A DNA stretch of 64,000 nt from Macrotis lagotis (Eukaryota; Chordata; Mammalia; Peramelemorphia; Peramelidae), in assembly GCF_037893015.1 (NCBI RefSeq), contig NC_133658.1, positions 255,807,356-255,871,355 of the forward strand. Reading direction: 5' to 3'. Of this stretch, positions 1 through 10,590 are shown piece by piece (position 1 is the first letter of the stretch; the number at the start of each line of letters is the position of its first letter). The position numbers and the translations under genes are program-made. The notes under the pieces were generated by a model. That model saw only the letters and a list, made by a program, of their open reading frames with translations, searched no databases and was not told the origin of the DNA.

Positions 1-2030
1 TCAGAGTATTTTAATGTTCAGCATCTCATCTTTGCATCAAATAGGACAGGAAGACAAATCCAACTGGACAATCTCAGTGGTTCTACTACAGCATTCCTCC
101 CCACCTCACTTTTCCCAAACACAAGGAACTTATGAAGAGGTGTTTTAATTGAGCATAAAATCCATCCTCTCAGATATTTAACCTTAGTCCTGAATTCAGA
201 CAGATACCATTTCTGGTGATTGTTTAGATGATTTCCTGAATATTTTTGAAGGGAAAAAAAAGACTCAGTTGTGATAAAAAATGAATTTGTGATATCTGTG
301 TAGAGAAAGAGATTCTAACTGAAAATCAGACTCTTGCAATAAAGATCATAATAAAAAGAGTAATGTAATAAAAAGAGTAGAATAGAAATTCTTAGAGCAC
401 ATTTTAAACAAATTAAAAAGTAATCCTATTGAAATACTTTGGAAGAAGGCAGGCATCAGTCTACACAATAGCCAAGACATATAACAAGCTTGTTCTACTG
501 AATTTGTTGAATGTAACTGAAAGAGATTTACTTCCAGAGGGAGCCTATGGAACAACTAAGAAGTATGATTGGAATCCAAAGATCCTCCCCAGGTGACATC
601 TTCAGGAACTTGGCCAATAATATAGCTGACAGAGCAGCATCAAACAAATGATTGAATCATTTGGGTTTGTGAGAAAGGAGAGGTTTCTGATGAGCAATTC
701 TAGAGGTCATCAGAACATTGTCATGATAAATTACAGAAAGTTATCCTTAAAGAGACCAAACTTAATGATCAATAAAAATGATGCAAAGAAAGAATAAAAA
801 TTGTGCAAGACATTGTTAGAGGTTGTATAAATTTAGCACCTTGAATGCTAATCAAGAAATAACTAGGTGGCAAGAAATATGCATCACAGTTTGCAGGCTT
901 GTGAACTGACAGAAAACAATTCACCATATGAAAGATACAAATTTCAGATCTTCTCGGAAACCACCAAGAATCTGTACCAGAACCAGAGAATTATCTCAGA
1001 TTGAACTCTTCCTTTCAGTCACCTAGCTATGATATTGATCCATAAAAATGTAGATATTTCAATAGATTATATAGTACCAAATACTTACAATTTCTATCAT
1101 AACTAGAATGAAAATATTTCAAAATTTAGAGAACTAAATGAAGAAATTAAAATCTTGTGGAAACTGGATATGGCATTATTAGAAGACAGGATTGACTTCT
1201 AATAGAATTGTATTGAATATACTTTCAATGAACCTGCTGAAGTTTATTTGCATATCATTTTATTCAAATATAAAAAGTTCAAACTCTATTATTTTTGTTC
1301 ACTTTTGAACCTCTGAAATAGTCCACAAAACATTTAATTTAAAATAATAATATCAGAATCATAATTAATCTCTAAACATTTCTCCTGAGAGTCTATAAAA
1401 CAAGATGAAAACTATGCTTTTCAAAGCAACAACAATATAGACAGGTGTATGGAGGAATAAATTCACCTGGCTGCTGTTTTCTCTACAAACACACCAACTA
1501 CCACCCCTCACTGCTATGCATTAATTTTCTTATGAAGGTACTCTGCTGTTTCATAAGGCAATTTAGTAACTGGACTGTAGTTTATTGATCAATTGAATAT
1601 ACTAAAGGTGACAAAAAATTACACAAATTATCTCTTTAATCAGTTCATCTCCACCCTAGTTTGATTACGGAAGAATTTCCTCTGTTTTGTTCTACACATT
1701 TCTGTACATTTTAGTTGTAGTTTCAAATAGCATAGAAACAGAAATAGAAATAAGAAGGCAGCATTACGAATTTCAGTCCTAAGGTTTAATCTCTTCCCTA
1801 TCCATTCCCAACTCTTCCTCCCTCAAGTTGAAGAAGTCAGTATAGTTGAATCAATAAATAAGAGCAACTTCCCTGGATACTACTGTAGGGAAGTAGAGGG
1901 AAGAAAGTTTCCATGAAATGGAATCTGATAGTTTTACCAATCTTTTTCTGCAAAGTACAAAGTGCGCATATATTTTATGTACTTATATCTTTCTATATCT
2001 ATCTTATTCCCCCTCAAAAAACCCAATGAG
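1..2030. other. AT-rich sequence, no gene or repeat recognised
   Basis: Stop codons are dense in all frames and the longest frame (346-555, minus) has no recognisable motif. I see no SINE head, LINE tail or tandem repeat. It may hold very old repeats beyond recognition by eye. Confidence 0.5.
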
Positions 2031-2034
2031 AAAT

Positions 2035-2155
2035 ATTGTTATATTTATACCCCTTTTATAGATGGAGAAATTTTAGAATTTAAAATTGTAGTGACTTACT
2101 AATTAATGTTCATATAGGTATTATGTCTGAGGTATGGTTTCAAATCTGCATTTTC
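2035..2155 (-). repeat. degraded MIR-class SINE fragment
   Basis: The plus strand shows a worn form of the antisense MIR pattern: a 'ttttatagatggagaaa' block (normally ttttacagatgaggaaac), then a 'gtgacttact' block, then the 'ggtttcaaatctgcatt' block. The low match indicates an old copy. Confidence 0.5.
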
Positions 2156-2214
2156 TGGGCACCAAATTCAGGAATGAAGCAAGATGATGAGATAGAAAGG
2201 GCAGTAAGTTTTGT

Positions 2215-2372
2215 ATTTCAGGATCTCTGAGGTTTAAATTCTCTCCCTGCTCTTGAAAACCTGTGTCATCTTGGGCAAGACATTTACCCTCTCTAAGTCT
2301 AGTTTCCACGACTGAAAAATCAAAGTGTTGGACCAGATCATCTCCAAAGTCTTTTTCAGATTTCAATCCCTT
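2215..2372 (+). repeat. SINE with CR1/L3-like 3' tail
   Basis: It contains 'cttgggcaagacatttaccc', a cctcagtttcc-like block and a tail reading 'gttggaccagatcatctcc'. That tail resembles the CR1/L3 LINE 3' end (ggactagatgacctct...), so the copy was probably mobilised by that LINE clade. The tRNA-like 5' head is missing or degraded. Confidence 0.65.
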
Positions 2373-3238
2373 GTGGTTAGGGAGAGTGAGGCAGACAGAA
2401 AAATTCTGAACTAGCCCAGAGAATGAGAGGAGTATGAGGACCCTGTCAGAAAGTATGTTGCAATAATATTAAATATTTAGAATTTCTTTTCAATTTGTTA
2501 TGGCAGTGTTTTTAACAATAAGAGATTGTTGGGGCAGCATCCTGTTCTTTGTGCCACGGCCTCAGGGAGCAGTCAGGTCTCCTTTTCTTGGATCTTACAA
2601 TGTATTCCAGTGGAGCAGTCAATAAGTGTAAAAATATTCTTTCTGATATACTGCACATTATAGTAAATGGCATTATTCATGGATGTGTCAAACCCATAAA
2701 ATAGGAGATTTTGAGGCTATCACAGCTGTTAATGATTAATATTTTCATCCCAAGATGGCAATGAGGTACCAAGGCTATGTTAATTATTATATGCCTGAGT
2801 CTGTGACTGTGGGGCATCCTCCCCATATGCCTCTTTAATTCACTCATCTACAATCCTGTAACAGAATTTGGAAGGTACCCACACACAAGGGATGGCTACT
2901 CTGTCATTTGGTTGAGTCTTCACTCCCCGATTCTTGTTTTGCTTCTTGGGAGGGAAAGAAAAAGAAATGTCTAAATAAAAGCTGAAAATGGGTTGAAGAA
3001 ACAATTAACAAAGCAAAAATTTCTTTGCTTTCTCATCTATGTCCTGTTTCATTATGGTGGCTAAACTCAGAACTTGTAAGCAAATGTCCTTTTTTTCCCA
3101 GTTATCTTTTCATTGATGACTTTTCTAAAAAATAATTTCAAGCAACCAGTTATCTTCTTTCTGGGATTTTTCGTCTCTTCATCTGCTTGAAAATAAGAAG
3201 CAACAATTTAGATTGAAGAAATAGAACCTCATTTTCTT
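2373..3238. other. no feature recognised
   Basis: This is single-copy-looking AT-rich sequence. The only notable part is a block around 2740-2900 slightly richer in GC than its surroundings. No coding frame or repeat signature is visible. Confidence 0.4.
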
Positions 3239-3325
3239 CCATACCTGTTACCCCAAATGCGTTTTGCTGTGCTGATCTCAGGGAAGTTAAGCAAGGAGTT
3301 CCCTGGTTTATATCTGAGTTAATGA
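3239..3325 (+). pseudogene. 5S rRNA-like relic
   Basis: The order of blocks follows vertebrate 5S rRNA: 'ccatacc', an acgcg-like block, 'tgatctcagggaagttaagc' (5S: tgatctcggaagctaagc, including the box A region), then 'cctggttta' (5S: cctggttag) and a worn 'tacttggatggg' block. Small insertions and many substitutions make a working gene very unlikely. It may be a dispersed 5S pseudogene or the head of a 5S-derived (SINE3-type) SINE. An L2-like tail follows within about 25 bp. Confidence 0.5.
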
Positions 3326-3347
3326 TGTCTTTTGTCACTTTTCCTAT

Positions 3348-3440
3348 ACTGCCTTGTATTGTTAGTTATCTTTTCATCATATGTGTCATCTTTTCCCAAT
3401 TTCATTCTAAGCCTTGAGGGCAGGGATATTTTTTCATATT
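3348..3440 (+). repeat. L2-like 3' tail
   Basis: It contains 'ttgtattgttagttatc' and 'ccttgagggcagggatatt', which match the end of L2 LINEs (...agctccttgagggcagggactgtg...). It lies immediately downstream of the 5S-like relic and in the same orientation, so the two may be one composite retroposon. Confidence 0.6.
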
Positions 3441-3507
3441 CTCACATGTCTCTAGTTCTCCCATTCTCTGATACTCTATCTATATATTATGTGTTAGCAC
3501 ATAATGT

Positions 3508-3572
3508 GTGTTACACACACATATCCCACTCTACACACATATATATCCCACACTATACATACACAAACATGA
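3508..3572. repeat. CA/TA-rich low-complexity stretch
   Basis: Repeated 'acacacat' and 'atatccca' blocks form an imperfect cryptic simple repeat. It explains the plus-strand frame at 3332-3610, which is not a gene. Confidence 0.7.
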
Positions 3573-3639
3573 ATAGCACCTCATTTTATGCTTCACCTAC
3601 CAGTAACTGAGGTAGCCCAGAGAGGGTTGATTTGCAAAC

Positions 3640-3808
3640 CAAGACCCCTGAATTATGATTCCAGTCATTTCACTAACTGACCAGAGGAACTTCCAACAAT
3701 TTACTTTTCTCTCTCTGGGCTACAGTTTCTATATCTCGTAGAACAAAGTGCTTATGCTATTTAATCTATAAGGATCTCTCACAACTCATATCTCATGTTT
3801 CTGTGATT
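3640..3808 (+). repeat. degraded SINE with CR1/L3-like tail
   Basis: The order of blocks (attccagtcattt, tctctctgggctacagtttc, then aaggatctctcacaactc and 'atgtttctgtgat') matches the class seen at 2215-2372. It is strongly diverged. Confidence 0.5.
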
Positions 3809-5279
3809 ACTACTCTGTCATCATCCCTTTCTAAAGTCCTTCTCTGAGAGTTGGCCCCTCAAAATATTTAACTTTCATATTTCTATGGGACAATAATAAC
3901 TGAGAGTCATGGATCTGAATTCTCCTAAACTCTAGTGCTCTCTTATATACCAAACCAATTCCTCTTTCAATTTCTGTTAAATCTCTCTATTCATATTATT
4001 TCATCGGGATCAGTCTCTGTTGAAAAATCTAGTTTAAGCTGCCTAGCAGTCTTAAAGAGGAAGATCTATTAATTTAATCATTTATATGAATCATGTCTAA
4101 ATGATCTCAGCAGAGAAAATGTGTTAGCCATTTAAATCCCATCATTACATATTATATAATAATTACCACTAATTCTAGTTTGGATGGGTCACAATTTTGC
4201 TTTACATACCTAATGCAGTCAGTCAGTGACCTCACCAAATTTAGTCTTTTTTTCCCTTAAGTCTTTGGGTTTCTGTTTCCCTATTTGATTGTGAACTTTA
4301 TAGCCACCATCAGGACTAAGCATTGGAGAGAACTTGTGTTCCAGTTTGTCCCCATAATTAGTATTCATTTTGTGCACTCTGAGTTCACCGTCAGAACAGG
4401 ATTCAGCCTAATGTTAATCACTGCAGTGTCTCGCTGCCTTTGACTCTGATCTGTCAGCATTGCACTGCTTGTCCCATACCTAATTTTTTGCCCTTACCAG
4501 CCAACTAGCACCTCGACATCACACTGTGTCAGAATTAGAAACTTTTGACAGATCTGTAATCATCTAGTTCTCATCAGCTCTACGCATGTTAGTCACTTCA
4601 TCTCCACATTCTAACAGTTAATATGCCTTAATTTCTCTCACTTTGTGAATATTTAATTCCTCCCTTTTCAACATCATTTTTAGGTTGTGTGAATCATTTT
4701 CAAAGCCTCTGCTATTCTCCCTCCACTATCATCTGCATATTTTATGAAATGGCACAGTTGAATCTCTCAGGGCTCTGGATAAAAATGAAACTGGCAGCCT
4801 GCTCATTAGTTGTTTACCTGGAGCTGTGTGAATCCCTGATAATGGTGAGTTCCCATTTGGATTTGAATTAGGCTCCTCTAACAAATAACAATCAGAACCT
4901 TTCCCAAGCACACCAACATCTCTGAATACTCCCTCTTCACATTTTCTGGTAGGTTTTAGAAGGCTTATATGGGAGAGTAGATGAACTGCTATAGGGAAAT
5001 CTAGCACTAGGGTACCTTTAATATTTTTTAAAAGTTGCAGAAAGTTTAACATATGAATACTTCCTAAGAACTTCAGCACTCCCAGGCAGAACCCATCCTA
5101 ATGGGAAGCTTTGCTTGTCCTTTTGAGTTTCAGAAGCGTGAAGATGTAACATCTCTTTATAATTTTTCAGGTATCTCATGAAAAAAACCAATCAGACATC
5201 AAAGAAGCAAAGAAGGTTATAGCAAGATAAGATCTTAGCAGTCATTCAGTCTCAGTCCATCATTTTGATGATAATGATG
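3809..5279. other. no gene or repeat recognised
   Basis: Two overlapping opposite frames (4689-4871 plus, 4729-5079 minus, 116 codons) occur here. Neither shows a domain, splice context or bias that would make it credible. The stretch 4240-4660 has slightly higher GC and a few CpGs, and could be single-copy conserved sequence. Confidence 0.4.
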
Positions 5280-5352
5280 TTGCAAAATGAGGGAGTTGGA
5301 CTAGATGGCTTCTGAGATCTTTTCCTGTTCTGATATGTGATCCTATGAACCT
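5280..5352 (+). repeat. SINE 3' piece with CR1/L3-like tail
   Basis: The sequence 'gagttggactagatggctt' followed by a 'ttcctgttctgatatgtgatcctatga' type ending is a good match to the CR1/L3-type tail. Only the 3' third of the SINE is recognisable. Confidence 0.7.
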
Positions 5353-5707
5353 GAGTCATCACTAGTAATTTTTGTCCCTGGGCAAGTGGCATAAATTAAG
5401 CATCCCCCAGTTCAAATGAAGCATATAGGAAGAATCAGCAGAAATGTTAGGATTACACAAGATCTTTACTAGGAAGACTCAGAGTAGTGGGGAAGAAGGA
5501 GGGACTGGATTGGAAAGTGATCATCTGAGGTATGGCTGCTAAGGTAGTAGGGTAGAGGAAACAGGTCATCTGGTAGTTTCTTATTTTAACTTTAATTTTT
5601 CTTTCCTAACAGGGATTAAGCTCTGTTGTTTCCTACTGTGATAAAGACTGTAAGAACTCTCTGTAGTTTCTAAAATTTGATTGCCTAGGGTAATTGCCTA
5701 CTCTAGC

Positions 5708-5778
5708 CATGATTTTATCCATAAGTGACTTACCCAAGGTCACACAGCTAACTAAAATAAGATTAGCTAATGATAATG
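5708..5778 (-). repeat. MIR-class SINE fragment
   Basis: The plus strand reads 'aagtgacttacccaaggtca' followed by 'cacagctaact', the antisense CORE region of MIR. The flanking 5830-5930 contains another very worn antisense fragment. Confidence 0.6.
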
Positions 5779-6694
5779 ACTAGACTTGTAATTTGTCCAT
5801 TATGCAATAATGAAATTCCCTTTGCCAAGGCAGAGTACATTTTAGTCTTGGAGAGTTGCCTCTGAGCATTGAGACATTAGGGGACTTCCCCAGGATCACC
5901 TTCAGTATATTAGTTAGGCTTTCTGGTTGAGAATCTATCAACATAAGCCTTTTTAATTTAAAAAACCAGAGGATATTATCAGTATTTATTTTATATCTAG
6001 TTTATTTAAATTAGCAAGTCTCTACATTTCAATGGTGTGCTTAATCCCTCCTCTGATGGAAATTCTAACTCCTTCATGCCTTAGCGGATGGTATTAGTTG
6101 AGGAAAAAAAATAAAAATAAGCATCAACCAGGTAGTCAACTTGGTGGCAAATGTCTTCATGAACAACTGGATTGATTATTGAAAATAGACATAAAATTCA
6201 TTTTTTTTATAAAATTCATTTTCAAGTGCATGCTTGAAACCTCTCTAGTTTTTTTCCAGTTTTTCAATTAAATTTGAGGGAAAAAGTTAGAACCCTTAAT
6301 AATATGGTGATCTATTGGTCTAGCCATAAATAATGAAGATGTCACCTCCCTGTCAAGAGGAAGCACTCTAGAAGCAACTGAGTAGAAATATTTTCTTAGA
6401 CAAAGTACAAAAATACCTATTTGAACAAAAATGTCCATGTAATAGTCTCAGATTATGACCTGGCTACACTTAAAGATACTATTGAACCAAGAGGAAATCA
6501 AAGATTCCAAATAGAAGGTAAAGATAATCTTATTCATATCTAGGCATCAGTAAATCTTCTAACACCTTCATGAGTTCCGCAAACCTATATTTTTAAAACA
6601 AGTGAATCCCTTTGTAATTTCTGTTTCCTAAAGATTTACTTCTGCTGAAAATATTTTATCCTACAGTCACTGGGAATTTTATCCTTGGGCAAAT

Positions 6695-6770
6695 ACAATA
6701 TAATAGTAATACCTTGGATTTACATAGAACCTTTCTTCTGAGAAGTTCAAAGGTACTTCATGGAATTTAA
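6695..6770 (-). repeat. CORE-SINE/MIR 3' end, antisense
   Basis: The sequence 'aataccttggatttacatag' and the following caaaggtactt block correspond to the antisense 3' end of MAR1/MIR-type SINEs (tagcatttatatagcgctttaaggtttgcaaa...). Confidence 0.5.
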
Positions 6771-6926
6771 TGAAATGGTATTTGATTTTAGGAATACCTC
6801 ATACTTTAGAAGCTAACTATTTCTCCTGTTAAAAAACAACCTAGTACCAAATTCTATGAGTTTCCCTGAAGAAACAAAATAAGGAAATTAAATGTAGTGT
6901 CAATATGATACTCCACTTAAAAACAT

Positions 6927-7096
6927 GACATGTTAGAGCTGGAAGGAGTCTTAGAAGTTATCTTGCCCTGCCTATTCATTTTAATAAATTCAGCCCAAAA
7001 AAGTGAAATGATTTTCTGAATGTCATAGTTAGGCAGATGAAAACCTAGGTCTTCTGATTCTCTTTCTAACTCTCTTCCCCGTTAAGCTATGTTATC
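6927..7096 (-). repeat. SINE with CR1/L3-like tail, antisense
   Basis: It begins 'tgttagagctggaaggagtc', the antisense CR1/L3-like tail, and continues through an 'attttaataaattcagcc' block (worn from attttacagatgaggaaactgagg) to the tRNA-like end near 7092. Confidence 0.7.
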
Positions 7097-7382
7097 ATGG
7101 GAGTAGATCTTCTACTGAAATGTTCTTAAGAAAAAAAAAATATTGTCTCTTCTCAGTTAGACATAAATCAAAGGTCTGAATGAATAGAATGTTATTTGGA
7201 ATAATATAACAATAATCAATTTCATTAAGATATCTATTCATGATTTTGTCAATGGTGATACTTCATTTTGTGCTGACCACAACATTTTTATGCCTTTATA
7301 AATTGATTTCATTAGTTGCCAGAATAAAAAAAAAAACAATTATCACCAGATGACCAAAGTTGCACTGGCAACTAAATGGTAA

Positions 7383-7669
7383 GGACATCTAGGTGGCACA
7401 GTGGATAAAGTGCCATTCTCCATTAGTGGGATTATTATGAGAAAAAGGCTTTGTCAATCTGAAAACACTATGAAATGAAAAACTCCTCTTCATGAGTTCA
7501 AATCCAACTTTGCTAATTATGTGACCCTGGACAAGTCTCTTAACCCAGTTTGCCTCAGTTCCTCATCTGTAAAATGAAGGAAGAAGGAAATAGCAAGCCA
7601 CTCCAGTATCATTGCCAAGAAAACTCCAAATGGGGACACAAAGAGGCAGAATTTAAAACAACTGAACAT
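7383..7669 (+). repeat. type B SINE with foreign 56-bp insert
   Basis: The tRNA-like head 'ggacatctaggtggcacagt' is followed by 'gagttcaaatcc', 'tatgtgaccctgg', 'cctcagttcctcatctg' and the type B distal part (aaggaaatagcaagccactcc...aaatggggacacaaag). The body is interrupted at about 7425-7480 by a block starting 'attattatgagaaaaaggct'. That block resembles the 3' region of CORE-SINEs and is also seen near 9380. Confidence 0.8.
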
Positions 7670-7861
7670 TAACAAGCTTTTCCTACAACAGACATACAAT
7701 CTTGCTTCAATGTTGCATCTCTGTATTTTCCAATTCAACTGTGACTTCCAGAACTATGTGTCTGCTGGCATGACCATATTCACCTCTATTCCATGATAAG
7801 ACCTCTCAAGAGGAATTTGTTGAAGATATCTCTGCATTAATTCACTAATTAACTCCTAGAT

Positions 7862-8048
7862 TTGTAGATTGTTAGATTTAAAAGAAACCTTAGAGGTTTT
7901 GTCAATCCACTTCATTTTACAAATGAGGAAATGAAGGCCTAAAGAGAAGTACCTCACTCAAAGTCACATCCAGAGTGAAGTCACGTCCAAAGTCACATCC
8001 CAAGTCACATCCAGGTCTCCTGATTCTTAATCCTATGTACTTTTCTGT
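7862..8048 (-). repeat. MIR-class SINE, antisense, with internal tandem duplication
   Basis: It begins with a worn 'ttgttagatttaaaagaaac' tail, then 'cattttacaaatgaggaaat' and 'aaggcctaaagagaagt', the antisense CORE pattern. Within it, 7960-8014 repeats an aagtcacatcca-like unit about four times, expanding the gtcacacagct segment of the SINE. Confidence 0.7.
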
Positions 8049-8510
8049 AACTTTGTGGCTCATTGTGATTTTTTTCCCTTGTGACTTCATCACTTTTCCA
8101 TCATAAACCTTAGTTTATCTACATAATAAACATTAAATTCTTCTATTTCCCATAGAAATGTTGATGGTACCAATAATTGAAATGTAAATATTCTTTAAAA
8201 GACATTTCTGATTTTCTTTTATTTTTGAAATATGTAGTTCAACCAGTCCCGTGAATAAAAAAAATATAATTCCTTTTAGCCATTCTGTTGTCTTTCTACC
8301 CTTGAATATATCAATTGACGTGACTTTTAGGTCCTCATGTGAATCAACAATCTAATTGAACTTACTGAATGAATGATTCTTTCTTAAGTCTGTTATATTA
8401 CACAAGGACTATCTTGACTGTCTAGAGATCTGTGAAAAAGGTATAAAGTCTCTCCCCAACTTTAGTCAATTAGACAAAGCTATTGCTTCTGATTAAGATA
8501 TCCTATACCA

Positions 8511-8664
8511 GGGGCAGCTAGGTGGCACAATGGATAATGCACTGGCCCTGAAGTCAGGAGGACCTGAGTTTAAATCTGCCCTCAGACACTTAATAATTGC
8601 CTAGCTGTGTGACCTTGGGAAATTCACTTATCCCCATTGCCTTAAATAAATAAAAATTTTTAAA
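8511..8664 (+). repeat. type A (WSINE1-like) SINE with TSD
   Basis: It starts 'ggggcagctaggtggcaca' and runs through 'gacctgagtttaaatctgcc', 'cctagctgtgtgaccttggg' and 'ccccattgcct' to an A-rich (aaataaataaaaa) tail. The flanking 16-bp direct repeats at 8495-8510 and 8665-8680 (aagatatcctatacca / aagatattgtatacca) differ at two positions and fit a TSD. It is younger than the MIR-class copies nearby. Confidence 0.92.
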
Positions 8665-8731
8665 AAGATATTGTATACCATAGAAGAATAACAATTACAA
8701 TTAGGAAAGACCCTCTGGGTCATAATACTTT

Positions 8732-8883
8732 TTTTTTAGGATATTGCAAGGCAAATGGGGTTAAGTGGCTTGCCCCAGGCCACACAGCTAGGTAATTATT
8801 AAGTATCTGAGACCGGATTTGAACCCAGGTACTCCTGACTCCAAGGCTGGTGCTTTATCCACTACACCACCTAGTTGCCCCTA
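8732..8883 (-). repeat. type A (WSINE1-like) SINE, antisense, with TSD
   Basis: The T-run, 'aatggggttaagtggcttgc', 'ccacacagctaggtaatta', 'gaacccaggtactcctgac' and 'ccacctagttgcccc' are the exact antisense order of a type A SINE. Identical 14-bp repeats 'ggtcataatacttt' at 8718-8731 and 8884-8897 are a clean TSD. Confidence 0.93.
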
Positions 8884-9189
8884 GGTCATAATACTTTCTT
8901 GTGAGCTCAGGAGAAATTCTGTTTTACATTATGCTGTAGTTCTGACTTTCTTTATTCTGATTTCAAAATCCTAGCAGCCAACAATGTTAATCATTTCCAC
9001 ATCCCACATCACTTCCATGACTCCATTTTCTATTTTGCATTCTTGCTTCTCATAACTTTCCAATAAATGATATTGTCATACTGTCATGCTCTATGGATGA
9101 AGAACCTTTTAAGGTATGTGCAGGGATTTCTGGATTTTTTACAAAGATCAGTTCAGTTGACAAGCATCCTATGCTTTTCATTCAATACA

Positions 9190-9317
9190 TGGATTGTACT
9201 AGAAAGAGTTCAATTTGGATTCAGGAAACGTGAGAGAGAACCACAGTTTCTCTACCTCCCATGATCAAGGACAAGTCATTAATCTCTTTGAGGCTTAATT
9301 TACTTGTCAATAAAATG

Positions 9318-9364
<47 letters not shown>

Positions 9365-9465
9365 TGAAATCCTTAATTCATAGTATTATGAGGAAAAGAC
9401 TTTGCCAATCTTAAAACACTCTAAAATGAATATTTACAAATAATTTCAAATGGATGTCTATACTG
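9190..9465 (+). repeat. CORE-SINE/MIR with internal AAT expansion
   Basis: The head region 'gtactagaaagagttcaatt' and 'tggattcaggaaac' is followed by a worn CORE (aaggacaagtcattaatctc, ttacttgtcaataaaatgat), an AAT tract, and the 3' part 'tagtattatgaggaaaagac' to 'caaataattt'. The AAT tract sits where CORE-SINEs normally have a short ataataatag block. Confidence 0.7.
9317..9363. repeat. (AAT)n microsatellite
   Basis: About 15 uninterrupted aat units lie inside the CORE-SINE above. Confidence 0.97.
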
Positions 9466-10345
9466 GGCCTTTCCATTAAGAGAAATTTTATTTCTTCCCC
9501 TTCACCCCAATAAAGATGCCAATATAAAAAGTCACCATTTTCCCAAAAGGTCATAAACTTGGAGCTTCTATTTAAAAGCCAGTTAATCCCATGTCATATA
9601 AAAGAGAAAAGTCAGGCAATGCCCTAAAAAAAGTGAAAATGACAGCCTGGAGTTACTCAAAATCATCCAATATGCCTGATATTGTGGTAGATCAACAATG
9701 AAGTAAAAGTGTGACTCTCAAAGGAAAAAACCTTGGACTTGTATGTTCTGCTTTGGAATAAAGGTCTACAGGTTCAGTGGATTTCTGTTTTTGCCATAAA
9801 CTCAGAGGGAAAAAATGAGGAGAGTGGTCATGAAACAGTAAATGGGAATGCCCTATGGTAAGACTCTTCTTACATGGAAAGTTTATCTTCTAGCCAGGTT
9901 GGGGTTGGGTGCACTTCGAAGGACTATTAATTTGAAACACCTCAAATTGTGATCTGTGGAACCAATGACCAATTTGAATGAGCATAGATTCATTGAAAAA
10001 CATACATAATACACTAATAAATCTTTGGAATTTTTTCTGGACTTCTCTTGGAAAGTAGTCTTGATGTTTAGGACAGCTAGAATTTGTTGGAAACCTGAAG
10101 AGTAGGAGAATATGCTGGACAGGGATTATAGCAATGCGGGGGGAATACTGTTACTTATTTGGGAATTTGAAGCATCAGGTAATTGAACAGGATAAGACAA
10201 ATTATATATACAAGAAAAGGAATCCTTGAAATCTAATATTTATCAATATTTCCATAACCTATATACTCCATTGCTGATGTGGCAACAGAAATCTCATATC
10301 TTGTCACCATTTGATGAGGGCAGGAACTTGACAGAAATCTCCTTA
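9466..10345. other. no feature recognised
   Basis: AT-rich single-copy-looking sequence with no credible frame and no repeat hallmark. Confidence 0.4.
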
Positions 10346-10590
10346 TTGTTATTGTTGAGTTGTTTCAGTTGTGTCTGACTTTTCCTGATTCTATTTGGGG
10401 TCTTCTTGGCAAAGATACTAAAGTGGTTTGCCATTTTCTTGTCTAGCTCATTTTACAAATGAGAATCTGAGATAAACAGGGTTAAGTGACTAGTCAGGGT
10501 GATACAGCTAGTGCCTGAGGTCAGGTCTGATCTCATGAAAAGAAGTGCTGCTGGTTCAAAGTCTCTCTCCACTGTGCCAACAAGTTGCCC
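10346..10590 (-). repeat. type B SINE, antisense
   Basis: The sequence 'gttgtttcagttgtgtctga', 'ttggggtcttcttggcaaag', 'tactaaagtggtttgccatt', 'ctcattttacaaatgagaat' and the final 'caacaagttgccc' give the complete antisense order of a type B SINE. Confidence 0.85.

Noticed and set aside
3239-3325. Functional 5S rRNA gene
   Set aside because: There are too many substitutions and small insertions, including in the internal promoter region, and no T-run terminator in the right place.
4729-5079. 116-codon minus-strand open frame
   Set aside because: It overlaps an equally plausible plus-strand frame. No domain, repeat or composition signal supports coding.
8511-8585. tRNA gene
   Set aside because: The tRNA-like head belongs to a type A SINE with its downstream body, A-rich tail and TSD. 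Other tRNA-like heads in the window are likewise parts of SINEs.
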